From assembly GCF_963678635.1 (NCBI RefSeq), contig NW_026970913.1, positions 1-64,000 on the forward strand: a stretch of 64,000 nucleotides of DNA. The letters are read 5' to 3'. The notes beneath the pieces are model-generated. The model ran no database searches. It saw only the letters and a program-made list of their open reading frames with translations, and had not been told where the DNA came from. The position numbers and the translations under genes are program-made. This document shows positions 36,531-48,980 of the stretch, piece by piece; the stretch's first letter is position 1; the number at the start of each line of letters is the position of its first letter. The DNA comes from Symsagittifera roscoffensis (lineage: Eukaryota > Xenacoelomorpha > Acoela > Convolutidae).

Positions 36531-37840
36531 CGGATGTTTGACACATCGGAGTTTTGCCATGGAAAAAATGCTTTTCGGATGTTTGCAGCTTTTTTTGATT
36601 TTTCGGATGTTTGACATATCAGATGTTTGCCCTGGCAAAGCTGCTTTTCGGATGTTTGCAGCACTAGTTTTTGAATGTTTGACATATTGGATGTTTGCCC
36701 TCGTAAAGCTGGTTTTCGCATGTTTGCAGCACTTTTTGGTTTTTCGGATGTTTGACATATCGGAAGTTTGCCCTGGAAAAGCTGCTTTTTGGATTTTTGC
36801 AGCACTTTTTAGTTTTTGAATGTTTGACAAATCGGATGTTTGCCCTCGTAAAGCTGGTTTTCGCATGTTTGCAGCACTTTTTGGTTTTTCGGATGTTTGA
36901 CATATCGGAAGTTTGCCCTGGAAAAGCTGCTTTTCGGATGTTTGCAGCACTTTTTAGTTTTTGAATGTTTGACGTATCGGATGTTTGCCCTCGTAAAGCT
37001 GGTTTTCGCATGCTTGCAGCACTTTTTGGTTTTTCGGATCTTTGACATATCGGAAGTTTGCCCTGGAAAAGCTGCTTTTCGGATGTTTGAAGCACTTTTT
37101 AGTTTTTGAGTGTTTGACAAATCGGATGTTTGCCCTCGTAAAGCTGGTTTTCGCATGTTTGCAGCACTTTTTGGTTTTTCGGATGTTTGACACATCGGAG
37201 TTTTGCCATGGAAAAAATGCTTTTCGGATGTTTGCAGCTTTTTTTGATTTTTCGGATGTTTGACATATCAGATGTTTGCCCTGGCAAAGCTGCTTTTCGG
37301 ATGTTTGCAGCACTAGTTTTTGAATGTTTGACATATTGGATGTTTGCCCTCGTAAAGCTGGTTTTCGCATGTTTGCAGCACTTTTTGGTTTTTCGGATGT
37401 TTGACATATCGGAAGTTTGCCCTGGAAAAGCTGCTTTTCGGATTTTTGCAGCACTTTTTAGTTTTTGAATGTTTGACAAATCGGATGTTTGCCCTCGTAA
37501 AGCTGGTTTTCGCATGTTTGCAGCACTTTTTGGTTTTTCGGATGTTTGACATATCGGAAGTTTGCCCTGGAAAAGCTGCTTTTCGGATGTTTGCAGCACT
37601 TTTTAGTTTTTGAATGTTTGACGTATCGGATGTTTGCCCTCGTAAAGCTGGTTTTCGCATGCTTGCAGCACTTTTTGGTTTTTCGGATCTTTGACATATC
37701 GGAAGTTTGCCCTGGAAAAGCTGCTTTTCGGATGTTTGAAGCACTTTTTAGTTTTTGAGTGTTTGACAAATCGGATGTTTGCCCTCGTAAAGCTGGTTTT
37801 CGCATGTTTGCAGCACTTTTTGGTTTTTCGGATGTTTGAC
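36531..37840 (+). repeat. Satellite block 7: 649-bp tandem duplication
   Basis: Two nearly identical units lie at 36,538-37,186 and 37,187-37,835. Both start with CACATCGGAGTTTTGCC and GGAAAAAATGC, contain GCACTAGTTTTTGAATG, and end with GAGTGTTTGACAAATCGG. Only a few substitutions separate them (for example TTTTTGGATTTTTGC near 36,790 against TTTTCGGATTTTTGC near 37,438). The monomers (GAATGTTTGACAAATC with CTCGTAAAGC) match the type that dominates 4.6-7.5 kb. Confidence 0.92.
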
Positions 37841-38920
37841 ATATCGGAAGTTTGCCCTGGAAAAGCTGCTTTTTGGATGTTTGCAGCATTTTTAGTTTTT
37901 GAATGTTTGACGTATCGGATGTTTGCCCTCGTAAAGCTGGTTTTCGCATGTTTGCACCACATTTTGGTTTTTCGGATGTTTGAAATATCGGATGTTTGTC
38001 CTGGTAAAGCTAGTTTTTGCATGTTTGCAGCATTTTTTGGTTTTTCGGATGTTTGACTTATCGGATGTTTGCCCTGGAAAAGCTGCTTTTCGGATGTTTG
38101 CAGCACTTTTTCGTTTTTCGGATGTTTGACATATCGGATGTTTACCCTGGTAAAGCTGGTTTTCGCATGTTTGCAGCACTTTTTGGTTTTTCGGATGTTT
38201 GACATATCGGATGTTTGCCCTGGAAAATTTGCTTTTCGGATATTTCCAGCACCTTTTGATTTTTCGGATGCTTGACATATCGGATGTTTGCCATGGTAAA
38301 GCTGGTTTTCGGATGTTTGCAGCACTTTTTGGTTTTCGGATGTTTGACATATCGGATGTTCGCCCTGGTAAAGCTGGTTTTCGGATGTTTGCAGCGATTT
38401 TTGGTTTTTGGGATGTTTGACATATCGGATGTTTGCCCTGGTAAGCTGCTTTTCGCATGTTTGCACCACATTTTGGTTTTTTGGATGTTTGACACATCGG
38501 ATGTTTGCCCTGGTAAAGCTGGTTTTCGCATGTTTGCAGCCCTTTTTGGTTTTTAGGATGTTTGACATATCGGAAGTTTGCCCTGGAAAAGCTGCTTTTC
38601 GGATGTTTGCAGCACTTTTTGATTTTTCGGATGTTTGGCATTTCGGATGTTTGCCATGGTAAAGCTGGCTTTCGGATAATTGCAGCACTTTTTGGTTTTT
38701 CGGATGTTTGCCATATCGGATGTTTGCCCTGGTAAAGCTGGTTTTCGCATGTTTGCACCACATTTTGGTTTTTCGGATGTTTGACACATCGGATGTTTGC
38801 CCTGGAAAAGCTGCTTTTCGGATGTTTGCAGCATTTTTTGTTTTTTCGGATGTTTGACATTTCGGATGTGTTGCCCTGGTAAAGCTGGTTTTCGCATGTA
38901 TGCAGCATTTTTTGGTTTTC

Positions 38921-38944
38921 GGATGTCTGAAATTCTGACATATC
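38921..38944 (+). repeat. Monomer with 8-bp near-duplication in M1
   Basis: M1 reads GATGTCTGAAATTCTGACAT: the TCTGA-AT segment is present twice with one base change. This is a short slippage insertion seen once in the window. Confidence 0.8.
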
Positions 38945-39813
38945 GGATGTTTGCCCTGGAAAAGCTGCTTTTCGGATGTTTGCAGCCCTTTTTAGTTTTT
39001 CGGATATTTGGCATATCGGATGTTCGCCATGGAAAAGCTGGTTTTTGGATGTTTGCAGCACTTTTTGGTTTTTCAGATGTTTGACATATCGGATGTTTGC
39101 CCTGGTAAAGCTGGTTTTCGCATTTTTGCACCACATTTTGGTTTTTCGGATGTTTGACACATCGGATGTTTGCCATGGAAAAGCTGCTTTTCGGATGTTC
39201 GCTGCACTTATTGTTTTTTTGAATGCTTGACATATCGGATGTTTGCCCCGGAAAAGCTGATTTTCGGATGTTTGCAGCACTTTTTAGTTTTGAATGTTTG
39301 ACATATTGGATGTTTGCCTTCGTAAAGCTGCTTTTCGGATATTTGCAGCACTTTTTAGTTTTTGAATGTTTGACATATCGGGTGTTTGCCCTCCTTAAGC
39401 TAGTTTTCGCATGTTTGCAGCCTTTTTTGGTTTTTCGGATGTTTGACATATCGGAAGTTTGCCCTGGAAAAACTGTTTTTTGGATTATTGCAGCACTTTT
39501 TAATTTTTTTTTCGGATGTTTGGCAAGTCGGATGTTTGCCATGGTAAAGCTGGTTTTCGGATGTTTGCAGCACTTTTTGTTTTTTCGGATGTTTGACATA
39601 TCAGATGTTTGCCCTGGAAAAGCTGCTTTTCGGATGTTTGCAGCACTTTTTGGTTTTTCGGATGTTTGGCATATCGGATGTTTGCCATGGTAAAGCTGGT
39701 TTACGGATGTTTGCAGCACTTTTTGGTTTTTCAGATGTTTGACATATCGGATGTTTGCCCTGGTAAAGCTGGTTTTCGCAGATTTGCAGCACTTTTTGGT
39801 TTTTCGGATGTTT

Positions 39814-39855
39814 GACACATCGGATGTATGCTGCTTTTTTTGTTTTTTTGAATGC
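39814..39855 (+). repeat. Truncated monomer: M2 deleted
   Basis: GACACATCGGATGTATGCTGC runs directly into T-tracts and TTGAATGCTTGAC. Compared with the related copy at 39,160-39,230, the 29-bp M2 (CCATGGAAAAGCTGC and flanks) is missing, with the join inside CGGATGT. Confidence 0.82.
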
Positions 39856-40208
39856 TTGACATATCGGATGTTTGCCCCGGAAAAGCTGATTTTCGGATGT
39901 TTGCAGCACTTTTTAGTTTTTGAATGTTTGACATATTGGATGTTTGCCTTCGTAAAGCTGCTTTTCGGATGTTTGCAGCACTTTTTAGTTTTTGAATGTT
40001 TGACATATCGGGTGTTTGCCCTCCTTAAGCTGGTTTTCGCATGTTTGCAGCACTTTTTGGTTTTTCGGATGTTTGACATATCGGAAGTTTGCCCTGGAAA
40101 AGCTGTTTTTTGGATTATTGCAGCACTTTTTAATTTTTTTTCGGATGTTTGGCAAATCGGATGTTTACCATGGTAAAGCTGGTTTTCGGATATTTGCAGC
40201 ACTTATAG

Positions 40209-40228
40209 ATTTTTCGGATGTTTGCCCT
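40209..40228 (+). repeat. Truncated monomer: M1 deleted
   Basis: GATTTTTCGGATGTTTGCCC shows a T-tract followed at once by M2. This is the same class of 16-bp deletion as at 19,186-19,204, but in different monomer types, so it is an independent event. Confidence 0.87.
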
Positions 40229-43200
40229 GGTAAAACTGGTTTTGGCATTTTGCACCACATTTTGGTTTTTCGGATGTTTGACACATCGAATGTTTGCCCT
40301 GGAAAAGCTGCTTTTCGGATGTTTGCAGCACTTTTTGTTTTTTCGGATGTTTGACATATCGGATGTTTGCCCTGGAAAAGCTGCTTTTCGGATGTTTGCA
40401 GCACTTTTTGGTTTTTCGGATATTTGGCATATCGGATGTTTGCCATGCTAAAGCTGGTTTTCGGATGTTTGCAGCACTTTTTGGTTTTTCAGATGTTTGA
40501 CATTTCGGATGTTTGCCCTGGTAAAGCTGGTTTTCGGATATCTGCAGCACTTTTTAGTTTTTGAATGTTTGACATATTGAATGTTTGCCCTGGTAAAACT
40601 GGTTTTCGCATGTTTGCACCAAATTTGGTTTTTCGGATGTTTGACACATCGGATGTTTGCCCTGGAAAAGCTGCTTTTCGGATGTTTGCAGCACTTTTTG
40701 TTTTTTCGGATGTTTGACATATCGGATGTTTGCCCTGGAAAAGCTGATTTTCGGATGTTTGCATCACTTTTTGGTTTTTCGGATATTTGGTATATCGGAT
40801 GTTCGCCATGGTAAAGCTGGTTTTCGGATGTTTGCAGCACTTTTTGGTTTTTCAGATGTTTGACATATCGGATGTTTGCCCTGGTAAAGCTGGTTTTCGC
40901 AGATTTGCAGCACTTTTTGGTTTTTCGGATGTTTGACACATCGGATGTTTGCCATGGAAAAACTGCTTTTCGGATGTTTGCAGCACTTTTTGTTATTTCG
41001 GATGTTTGACATTTCGGATGTTCGCCCTGGAAAAGCTGCTTTTCGGATGTTTGCAGCACTTTTTAGTTTTTGAATGTTTGACATATTGGATGTTTGCCTT
41101 CGTAAAGCTGCTTTTCGGATGCTTGCAGCACTTTTTAGTTTTTGAATGTTTGACATATCGGATGTTTGCCCTGGAAAAGCTGCTTTTCGGATGTTTGCAG
41201 CACTTTTTGTTTTTTCGGATATTTGGCATATCGGATGTTCGCCATGGTAAAGCTGGTTTTCGGATGTTTGCAGCACTTTTTGTTTTTCAGATGTTTGACA
41301 TATCGGATGTTTGCCCTGGTAAAGCTGGTTTTCGCAGGTTTGCAGCACTTTTTGATTTTTCGGATGTTTGACACATCGGATGTTTGCCATGGAAAAGCTG
41401 CTTTTCGGATGTTTGCAGCACTTTTTGTTTTTTGGGATGTTTGACACATCGTATGTTTGCCATGGAAAAGCTGCTTTTCGGATGTATGCAGCACTTTTTG
41501 TTTTTTCGAATGCTTGACATATCGGATGTTTGCCCCGGAAAAACTGCTTTTCGGATGTTTGCAGCACTTTTTAGTTTTTGAATGTTTGACATATTGGATG
41601 TTTGCCTTTGTAAAGCTGCTTTTCGGATGTTTGCAGCACTTTTTAGTTTTTGAATGTATGACATATCGGATGTTTGCCCTCCTTAAGCTGGTTTTCGCAT
41701 GTTTGGAGCACTTTTTGTTTTTTTCGGATGTTTGACATATCGGAAGTTTGCCCTGGAAAAGCTGCTTTTCGGATTATTGCAGCACTTTTTAATTTTTTTT
41801 CGGATGTTTGGCATATCGGATGTTTGCCATGGTAAAGCTGGTTTTCGAATTTTTGCAGCACTTTTTGGTTTTTGGGATGTTTGACATATCGGATGTTTGC
41901 CCTGGTAAAACTGGTTTTCGCATGTTTGCACCACATTTTGGTTTTTCGGATGTTTGACACATCGGATGTTTGCCCTGGAAAAGCTGCTTTTCGGATGTTT
42001 GCAGCACTTTTTGTTTTTTCTGATGTTTGACATATCGGATGTTTGCCCTGGATAAGCTGATTTTCGGATGTTTGCAGCATTTTTTGTTTTTTCGGATGTT
42101 TGACATTTCGGATGTTCGCCCTGGAAAAGCTGCTTTTCGGATGTTTGCAGCACTTTTTAGTTTTTGAATGTTTGACATATTGGATGTTTGCCTTCGTAAA
42201 GCTGCTTTTCGGATGTTTGCAGCACTTTTTAGTTTTTGAATGTTTGACATATCGGATGTTTGCCCTGGAAAAGCTGCTTTTCGGATGTTTGCAGCACTTT
42301 TTGTTTTTTTCGGATATTTGGCATATCGGATGTTCGCCATGGTAAAGCTGGTTTTCGGATGTTTGCAGCACTTTTTGGTTTTTCAGATGTTTGACATATC
42401 GGATGTTTGCCCTGGTAAAGCTGGTTTTCGCAGGTTTGCAGCACTTTTTGGTTTTTCGGATATTTGGCATATCGGATGTTCGCCATGGTAAAGCTGGTTT
42501 TCGGATGTTTGCAGCACTTTTTGGTTTTTCAGATGTTTGACATATCGGATGTTTGCCCTGGTAAAGCTGGTTTTCGCAGGTTTGCAGCACTTTTTGGTTT
42601 TTCGGATGTTTGACACATCGGATGTTTGCCATGGAAAAGCTGCTTTTCGGATGTTTGCAGCACTTTTTGTTTTTTCGGATGTTTGACATTTCGGATGTTC
42701 GCCCTGGAAAAGCTGCTTTTCGGATGTTTGCAGCACTTTTTAGTTTTTGAATGTTTGACATATTGGATGTTTGCCTTCGTAAAGCTGCTTTTCGGATGTT
42801 TGCAGCACTTTTTAGTTTTTGAATGTTTGACATATTGGATGTTTGCCCTGGAAAAGCTGCTTTTCGGATGTTTGCAGCACTTTTTGTTTTTTTTCGGATA
42901 TTTGGCATATCGGATGTTCGCCATGGTAAAGCTGGTTTTCGGATGTTTGCAGCACTTTTTGGTTTTTCAGATGTTTGACAATTCGGATGTTTGCCCTGGT
43001 AAAGCTGGTTTTCGCAGGTTTGCAGCACTTTTTGATTTTTCGGATGTTTGACACATCGGATGTTTGCCATGGAAAAGCTGTTTTTCGGATGTTTGCAGCA
43101 CTTTTTGTTTTTTCGGATCTTTGACACATCGTATGTTTGCCATGGAAAAGCTGCTTTTCGGATGTTTGCAGCACTTTTTGTTTTTTCGGATGTTTGACAC

Positions 43201-43839
43201 ATCGTATGTTTGCCCCGGAAAAGCTGCTTTTCGGATGTTTGCAGCACTTTTTAGTTTTTGAATGTTTGACATATTCGATGTTTGCCTTTGTAAAGCTGCT
43301 TTTCGGATGTTTGCAGCACTTTTTAGTTTTTGAATGTTTGACATATCGGATGTTTGCCCTCCTTAAGCTGGTTTTCGCATGTTTGCAGCACTTTTTGGTT
43401 TTTCGGATGTTTGACATATCGGAAGTTTGCCCTGGAAAAGCTGCTTTTCGGATTATTGCAGCACTTTTTAATTTTTTTTTCGGATGTTTGGCATATCGGA
43501 TGTTTGCCATGGTAAAGCTGGTTTTCGAATATTTGCAGCACTTTTTGATTTTTCGGAAATTTGGCATATCTGATGTTTGCCATGGTAAAGCTTGTTTTCG
43601 GATGTTTGCAGCACTTTTTGGTTTTTCAGATGTTTGACATATCGGATGTTTGCCCTGGTAAAGCTGGTTTTCGGATGTTTGCAGCATTTTTTAGTTTTTG
43701 AATGTTGGACATATCGGATGTTTGCCCTGGTAAAACTGGTTTTCGCATGTTTGCACCACATTTGGTTTTTCGGATGAATGACACATCGGATGTTTGCCCT
43801 GGAAAATCTGCTTTTCGGATGTTTGCAGCACTTTGTGTT

Positions 43840-43851
43840 TTATAAGGATGT
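43840..43851 (+). other. Aberrant T-tract join (TTTTATAAGGATG)
   Basis: The monomer join reads GTTTTATAAGGATG instead of GTTTTTTCGGATG. The sister copy 658-661 bp downstream (near 44,500) has the normal TTTTTTCGG. TATAA here is a coincidence of the repeat, not evidence of a promoter. Confidence 0.6.
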
Positions 43852-45158
43852 TTGACATATCGGATGTTTGCCCTGGAAAAGCTGCTTTTCTGAGGTTTGC
43901 AGCACTTTTTGGTTTTTTTCGGATATTTGGCATATCGGATGTTCGCCATGGTAAAGCTGGTTTTCGGATGTTTGCAGCACTTTTTGGTTTTTCAGATGTT
44001 TGACATATCGGATGTTTGCCCTGGTAAAGCTGGTTTTCGCAGGTTTGAAGCACTTTTTGGTTTTTCGGTTGTTTGATACATCGGATGTTTGCCATGGAAA
44101 AGCTGCTTTTCGGATGTTTGCAGCACTTTTTGTTTTTTCGGATGTTTGACATATCGGATGTTTGCCCTGGAAAAGCTGCTTTTCGGATGTTTGCAGCCTT
44201 TTTTGATTTTTCGGAAATTTGGCATATCTGATGTTTGCCATGGTAAAGCTTGTTTTCGGATGTTTGCAGCACTTTTTGGTTTTTCAGATGTTTGACATAT
44301 CGGATGTTTGCCCTGGTAAAGCTGGTTTTCGGATGTTTGCAGCATTTTTTAGTTTTTGAATGTTGGACATATCGGATGTTTGCCCTGGTAAAACTGGTTT
44401 TCGCATGTTTGCACCACATTTGGTTTTTCGGATGTATGACACATCGGATGTTTGCCCTGGAAAATCTGCTTTTCGGATGTTTGCAGCACTTTGTGTTTTT
44501 TCGGATGTTTGACATATCGGATGTTTGCCCTGGAAAAGCTGCTTTTCTGAGGTTTGCAGCACTTTTTGGTTTTTTCGGATATTTGGCATATCGGATGTTC
44601 GCCATGGTAAAGCTGGTTTTCGGATGTTTGCAGCACTTTTTGGTTTTTCAGATGTTTGACATATCGGATGTTTGCCCTGGTAAAGCTGGTTTTCGCAGGT
44701 TTGCAGCACTTTTTGGTTTTTCGGTTGTTTGATACATCGGATGTTTGCCATGGAAAAGCTGCTTTTCGGATGTTTGCAGCACTTTTTGTTTTTTCGGATG
44801 TTTGACATTTCGGATGTTTGCCCTGGAAAAGCAGCTTTTCGGATGTTTGCAGCAGTTTTTAGTTTTTGAATGTTTGACATATTGGATGATTGCCTTCGTA
44901 AAGCTGCTTTTCGGTTGTTTGCAGCACTTTTTAGTTTTTGAATGTTTGACATTTCGGATGTTTGCCCTCGTTAAGCTGGTTTTCGCATGTTTGCAGCACT
45001 TTTTGGTTTTTCGGATGTTTGACATATCGGAAGTTTGCCCTGAAAAAGCTGCTTTTCGGATGTTTGCAGCACTTTTTGGTTTTTCGGATAATTGGCATAT
45101 CGGATGTTTGCCATGGTTAAGCTGGTTTTCGGATAATTGCAGCACTTTTTGGTTTTTC

Positions 45159-45176
45159 GGATGTTTGACATGGTAA
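45159..45176 (+). repeat. Truncated monomer: 16 bp lost across the M1/M2 junction
   Basis: GTTTGACATGGTAAAGC replaces the usual string, so TATCGGATGTTTGCCA (16 bp) is missing. The breakpoints carry a short CA microhomology and not the 11-mer, so this event differs mechanistically from the module-exact deletions. Confidence 0.82.
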
Positions 45177-47574
45177 AGCTGGTTTTCGGATAATTGCAGC
45201 ACTTTTTGGTTTTTCGGATTATTGAAATATCGGATGTTTGTCCTGGTAAAGCTGGTTTTTGCATGTTTGCAGCCTTTTTTGGTTTTTCGGAAGTTTGACT
45301 TATCAGGTTGTTGCCCTGGAAAAGCTGCTTTTTGGATGTTTGCAGCACTTTTTGGTTTTTCGGATAATTGGCATATCGGATGTTTGCCATGGTTAAGCTG
45401 GTTTTCGGATAATTGCAGCACTTTTTGGTTTTTCGGATGTTTGACATATCGGATGTTTGCCCTGGTAAAGCTGGTTTTCGCAGGTTTGCAGCATTTTTTG
45501 GTTTTTCGGTTGTTTGATACATCGGATGTTTGCCATGGAAAAGCTGCTTTTCGGATGTTTGCAGCACTTTTTGTTTTTTCGGATGTTTGACATTTCGGAT
45601 GTTTGCCCTGGAAAAGCAGCTTTTCGGATGTTTGCAGCACTTTTTAGTTTTTGAATGTTTGACATATTGGATGATTGCCTTCGTAAAGCTGCTTTTCGGA
45701 TGTTTGCAGCACTTTTTAGTTTTTGAATGTTTGATATATCGGATGTTTGCCCTCGTAAAGCTGGTTTTCGCATGTTTGCAGCACTTTTTGGTTTTTCGGA
45801 TGTTTGACATATCGGAAGTTTGCCCTGAAAAAGCTGCTTTTCGGATGTTTGCAGCACTTTTTGGTTTTTCGGATAATTGGCATATCGGATGTTTGCCATG
45901 GTTAAGCTGGTTTTCGGATAATTGCAGCAATTTTGGTTTTTCGGATCTTTGACATATCGGATGTTTGCCCTGGTAAAATTGGTTTTCGCATGTTTGCACC
46001 ACATTTTGGTTTTTCGGATGTTTGACACATCGGATGTTTGCCCTGGAAAAGCTGCTTTTCGGATGTTTGCAGCATTTTTTGTTTTTTCGGATGTTTGACA
46101 TATCGGATGTTTGCCCTAGAAAAGCTGCTTTTCGGATGTTTGCAGCACTTTTTGGTTTTTCGGATATTTGGCATATCGGATGTTCGCCATGGTAAAGCTG
46201 GTTTTCGGGTGTTTGCAGCACTTTTTGGTTTTTCAGATGTTTGACACATCGGATGTTTGCCAAGAAAAAGCTGCTTTTCGGATGTTTGCAGCACTTTTTG
46301 TTTTTTCGGATGTTTGACATATCGGATGTTTGCCCTAGACAAGCTGCTTTTCGGATGTTTGCAGCACTTTTTGGTTTTTGGATGTTTGACATATCGGATG
46401 TTTGCCCTGGACAAGCTGCTTTTCGGATGTTTGCAGCACTTTTTGAATTTTCGGATGTTTGGCATTTCGGATGTTTGCCATGGTAAAGCTGGTTTTCGGA
46501 TGTTTGCAGCATTTTTGTTTTTTCGGATGTTTGACATATCGGATGTTTGCCCTAGAAAAGCTGCTTTTCGGATGTTTGCAGCACTTTTTGGTTTTTCGGA
46601 TATTTGGCATATCGGATGTTCGCCATGGTAAAGCTGGTTTTCGGGTGTTTGCATCACTTTTTGGTTTTTCAGATGTTTGACACATCGGATGTTTGCCAAG
46701 AAAAAGCTGCTTTTCGGATGTTTGCAGCACTTTTTGTTTTTTCGGATGTTTGACATATCGGATGTTTGCCCTGGACAAGCTGCTTTTCGGATGTTTGCAG
46801 CACTTTTTGGTTTTTCGGATGTTTGACATATCGGATGTTTGCCCTGGACAAGCTGCTTTTCGGATGTTTGCAGCACTTTTTGGTTTTTCGGATGTTTTGC
46901 ATTTCGGATGTTTGCCATGGTAAAGCTGGTTTTCGGATAATTGCAGCACTTTTTGGTTTTTCGGATCATTGAAATATCGGATGTTTGTCCTGGTAAAGCT
47001 GGTTTTTGCATGTTTGCAGCCTTTTTTGGTTTTTCGGAAGTTTGACTAATCAGATTGTTGCCCTGGAAAAGCTGCTTTTTGGATGTTTGCAGCACTTTTT
47101 GGTTTTTCGGATAATTGGCATATCGGATGTTTGCCATGGTTAAGCTGGTTTTCGGATAATTGCAGCACTTTTTGGTTTTTCGGATGTTTGACATATTGGA
47201 TGTTTGCCCTGGTAAAGCTGGTTTTTGCAGGTTTGCAGCACTTTTTGGTTTTTCGGATGTTTGGCATTTCGGATGTTTGCCATGGTAAAGCTGGTTTTCG
47301 GATGTTTGCAGCATTTTTTGTTTTTTCGGATGTTTGACATATCGGATGTTTGCCCTAGAAAAGCTGCTTTTCGGATGTTTGCAGCACTTTTTGGTTTTTC
47401 GGATATTTGGCATATCGGATGTTCGCCATGGTAAAGCTGGTTTTCAGGTGTTTGCAACACTTTTTGGTTTTTCAGATGTTTGACACATCGGATGTTTGCC
47501 AAGAAAAAGCTGCTTTTCGGATGTTTGCAGCACTTTTTGTTTTTCGGATGTTTGACATATCGGATGTTTGCCCT

Positions 47575-48980
47575 GGACAAGCTGCTTTTCGGATGTTTGC
47601 AGCACTTTTTGGTTTTTCGGATGTTTGACATATCGGATGTTTGCCCTGGACAAGCTGCTTTTCGGATGTTTGCAGCACTTTTTGGTTTTTCGGATGCTTG
47701 GCATTTCGGATGTTTGCCATGGTAAAGCTGGTTTTCGGATAATTGCAGCACTTTTTGGTTTTTCGGATCATTGAAATATCGGATGTTTGTCCTGGTAAAG
47801 CTGGTTTTTGTATGTTTGCAGCCTTTTTTGGTTTTTCGGAAGTTTGACTTATCAGATTGTTGCCCTGGAAAAGCTGCTTTTTGGATGTTTGCAGCACTTT
47901 TTGGTTTTTCGGATAATTGGCATATCGGATGTTTGCCATGGTTAAGCTGGTTTTTGGATAATTGCAACACTTTTTGGTTTTTCGGATGTTTGACATATCG
48001 GATGTTTGCCCTGGTAAAGCTGCTTTTCGGATCTTTGCAGCACTTTTTGGTTTTTCGGATAATTGGCATATCGGATGTTTGCCATGGTTAAGCTGGTTTT
48101 CGGATAATTGCAGCACTTTTTGGTTTTTCGGATGTTTGACATATCGGATGTTTGCCCTGGTAAAACTGGTTTTCGCATGTTTGCACCACATTTTGGTTTT
48201 TCGGATGTTTGACACATCGGATTTTTGCCCTGGAAAAGCTGCTTTTCGGATGTTTGCAGCACTTTTTGCTTTTTCGGATGTTTGACATATTGGATGATTG
48301 CCTTCGTAAAGCTGCTTTTCGGATGTTTGCAGCACTTTTTAGTTTTTGAATGTTTGACATATCGGATGTTTGCCCTCGTAAAGCTGGTTTTCGCATGTTT
48401 GCAGCACTTTTTGGTTTTTCGGATGTTTGACATATCGGAAGTTTGCCCTGAAAAAGCTGCTTTTCGGTTCTTTGCAGCACTTTTTGGTTTTTCGGATAAT
48501 TGGCATATCGGATGTTTGCCATGGTTAAGCAGGTTTTCGGATAATTGCAGCACTTTTTGGTTTTTCGGATGTTTGACATATCGGATGTTTGCCGTGGTAA
48601 AACTGGTTTTCGCATGTTTGCACCACATTTTGGTTTTTCGGATGTTTGACACATCGGATTTTTGCCCTGGAAAAGCTGCTTTTCGGATGTTTGCAGCACT
48701 TTTTGTTTTTTCGGATGTTTTACATATCGGATGTTTGCCCTGGAAAAGCTGCTTTTCGGATGTTTGCAGCACTTTTTGGTTTTTCGGATATTTGGCATAT
48801 CGGATGTTCGCCATGGTAAAGCTGGTTTTCGGATGTTTGCAGCACTGTTTGGTTTTTCAGATGTTTGACACATTGGATGTTTGCCATGAAAAAGCTGCTT
48901 TTCGGATGTTTGCAGCACTTTTTGTTTTTTCGGATGTTTGACATATCGGATGTTTGCCCTGGACAAGCTGCTTTTCGGAT
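47575..48980 (+). repeat. ~1.4-kb segmental copy A (pairs with 52,605-54,010)
   Basis: Monomer order and nearly all bases match the sequence 5,030 bp downstream. Shared oddities include CGGTTCTTTGCAGC, GTTAAGCAGGTTTTCGG, GCCGTGGTAAAAC and GATGTTTTACATATC. A difference I noticed is CACATTGGATG near 48,873 against CACATCGGATG near 53,903, a CpG transition. Confidence 0.88.

Larger units (their letters stand above)
37841..45500 (+). repeat. Satellite block 8: CTTCGTAAAG / CCCCGGAAAAG monomers
   Basis: From about 39 kb the block is marked by CCTTCGTAAAGCTGC, GATTATTGCAGC and CCCTCCTTAAGC monomers. Segment 40,949-41,3xx is related to 42,626 onward (offset about 1,677). The segment starting near 43,592 is repeated starting near 44,250 (offset 658), sharing TTGTTTTCGGATG, GAATGTTGGACATATC and CTTTTCTGAGGTTTGC. 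A related pair of TTGAATGCTTGACATATC segments lies near 39,223 and 39,850. The block also carries several irregular monomers, listed separately. Confidence 0.82.

Noticed and set aside
43840..43851. TATA-box-like TTTTATAAGG as a promoter
   Set aside because: It is a single variant monomer join whose sister copy 658-661 bp away reads TTTTTTCGG. No transcript unit follows.
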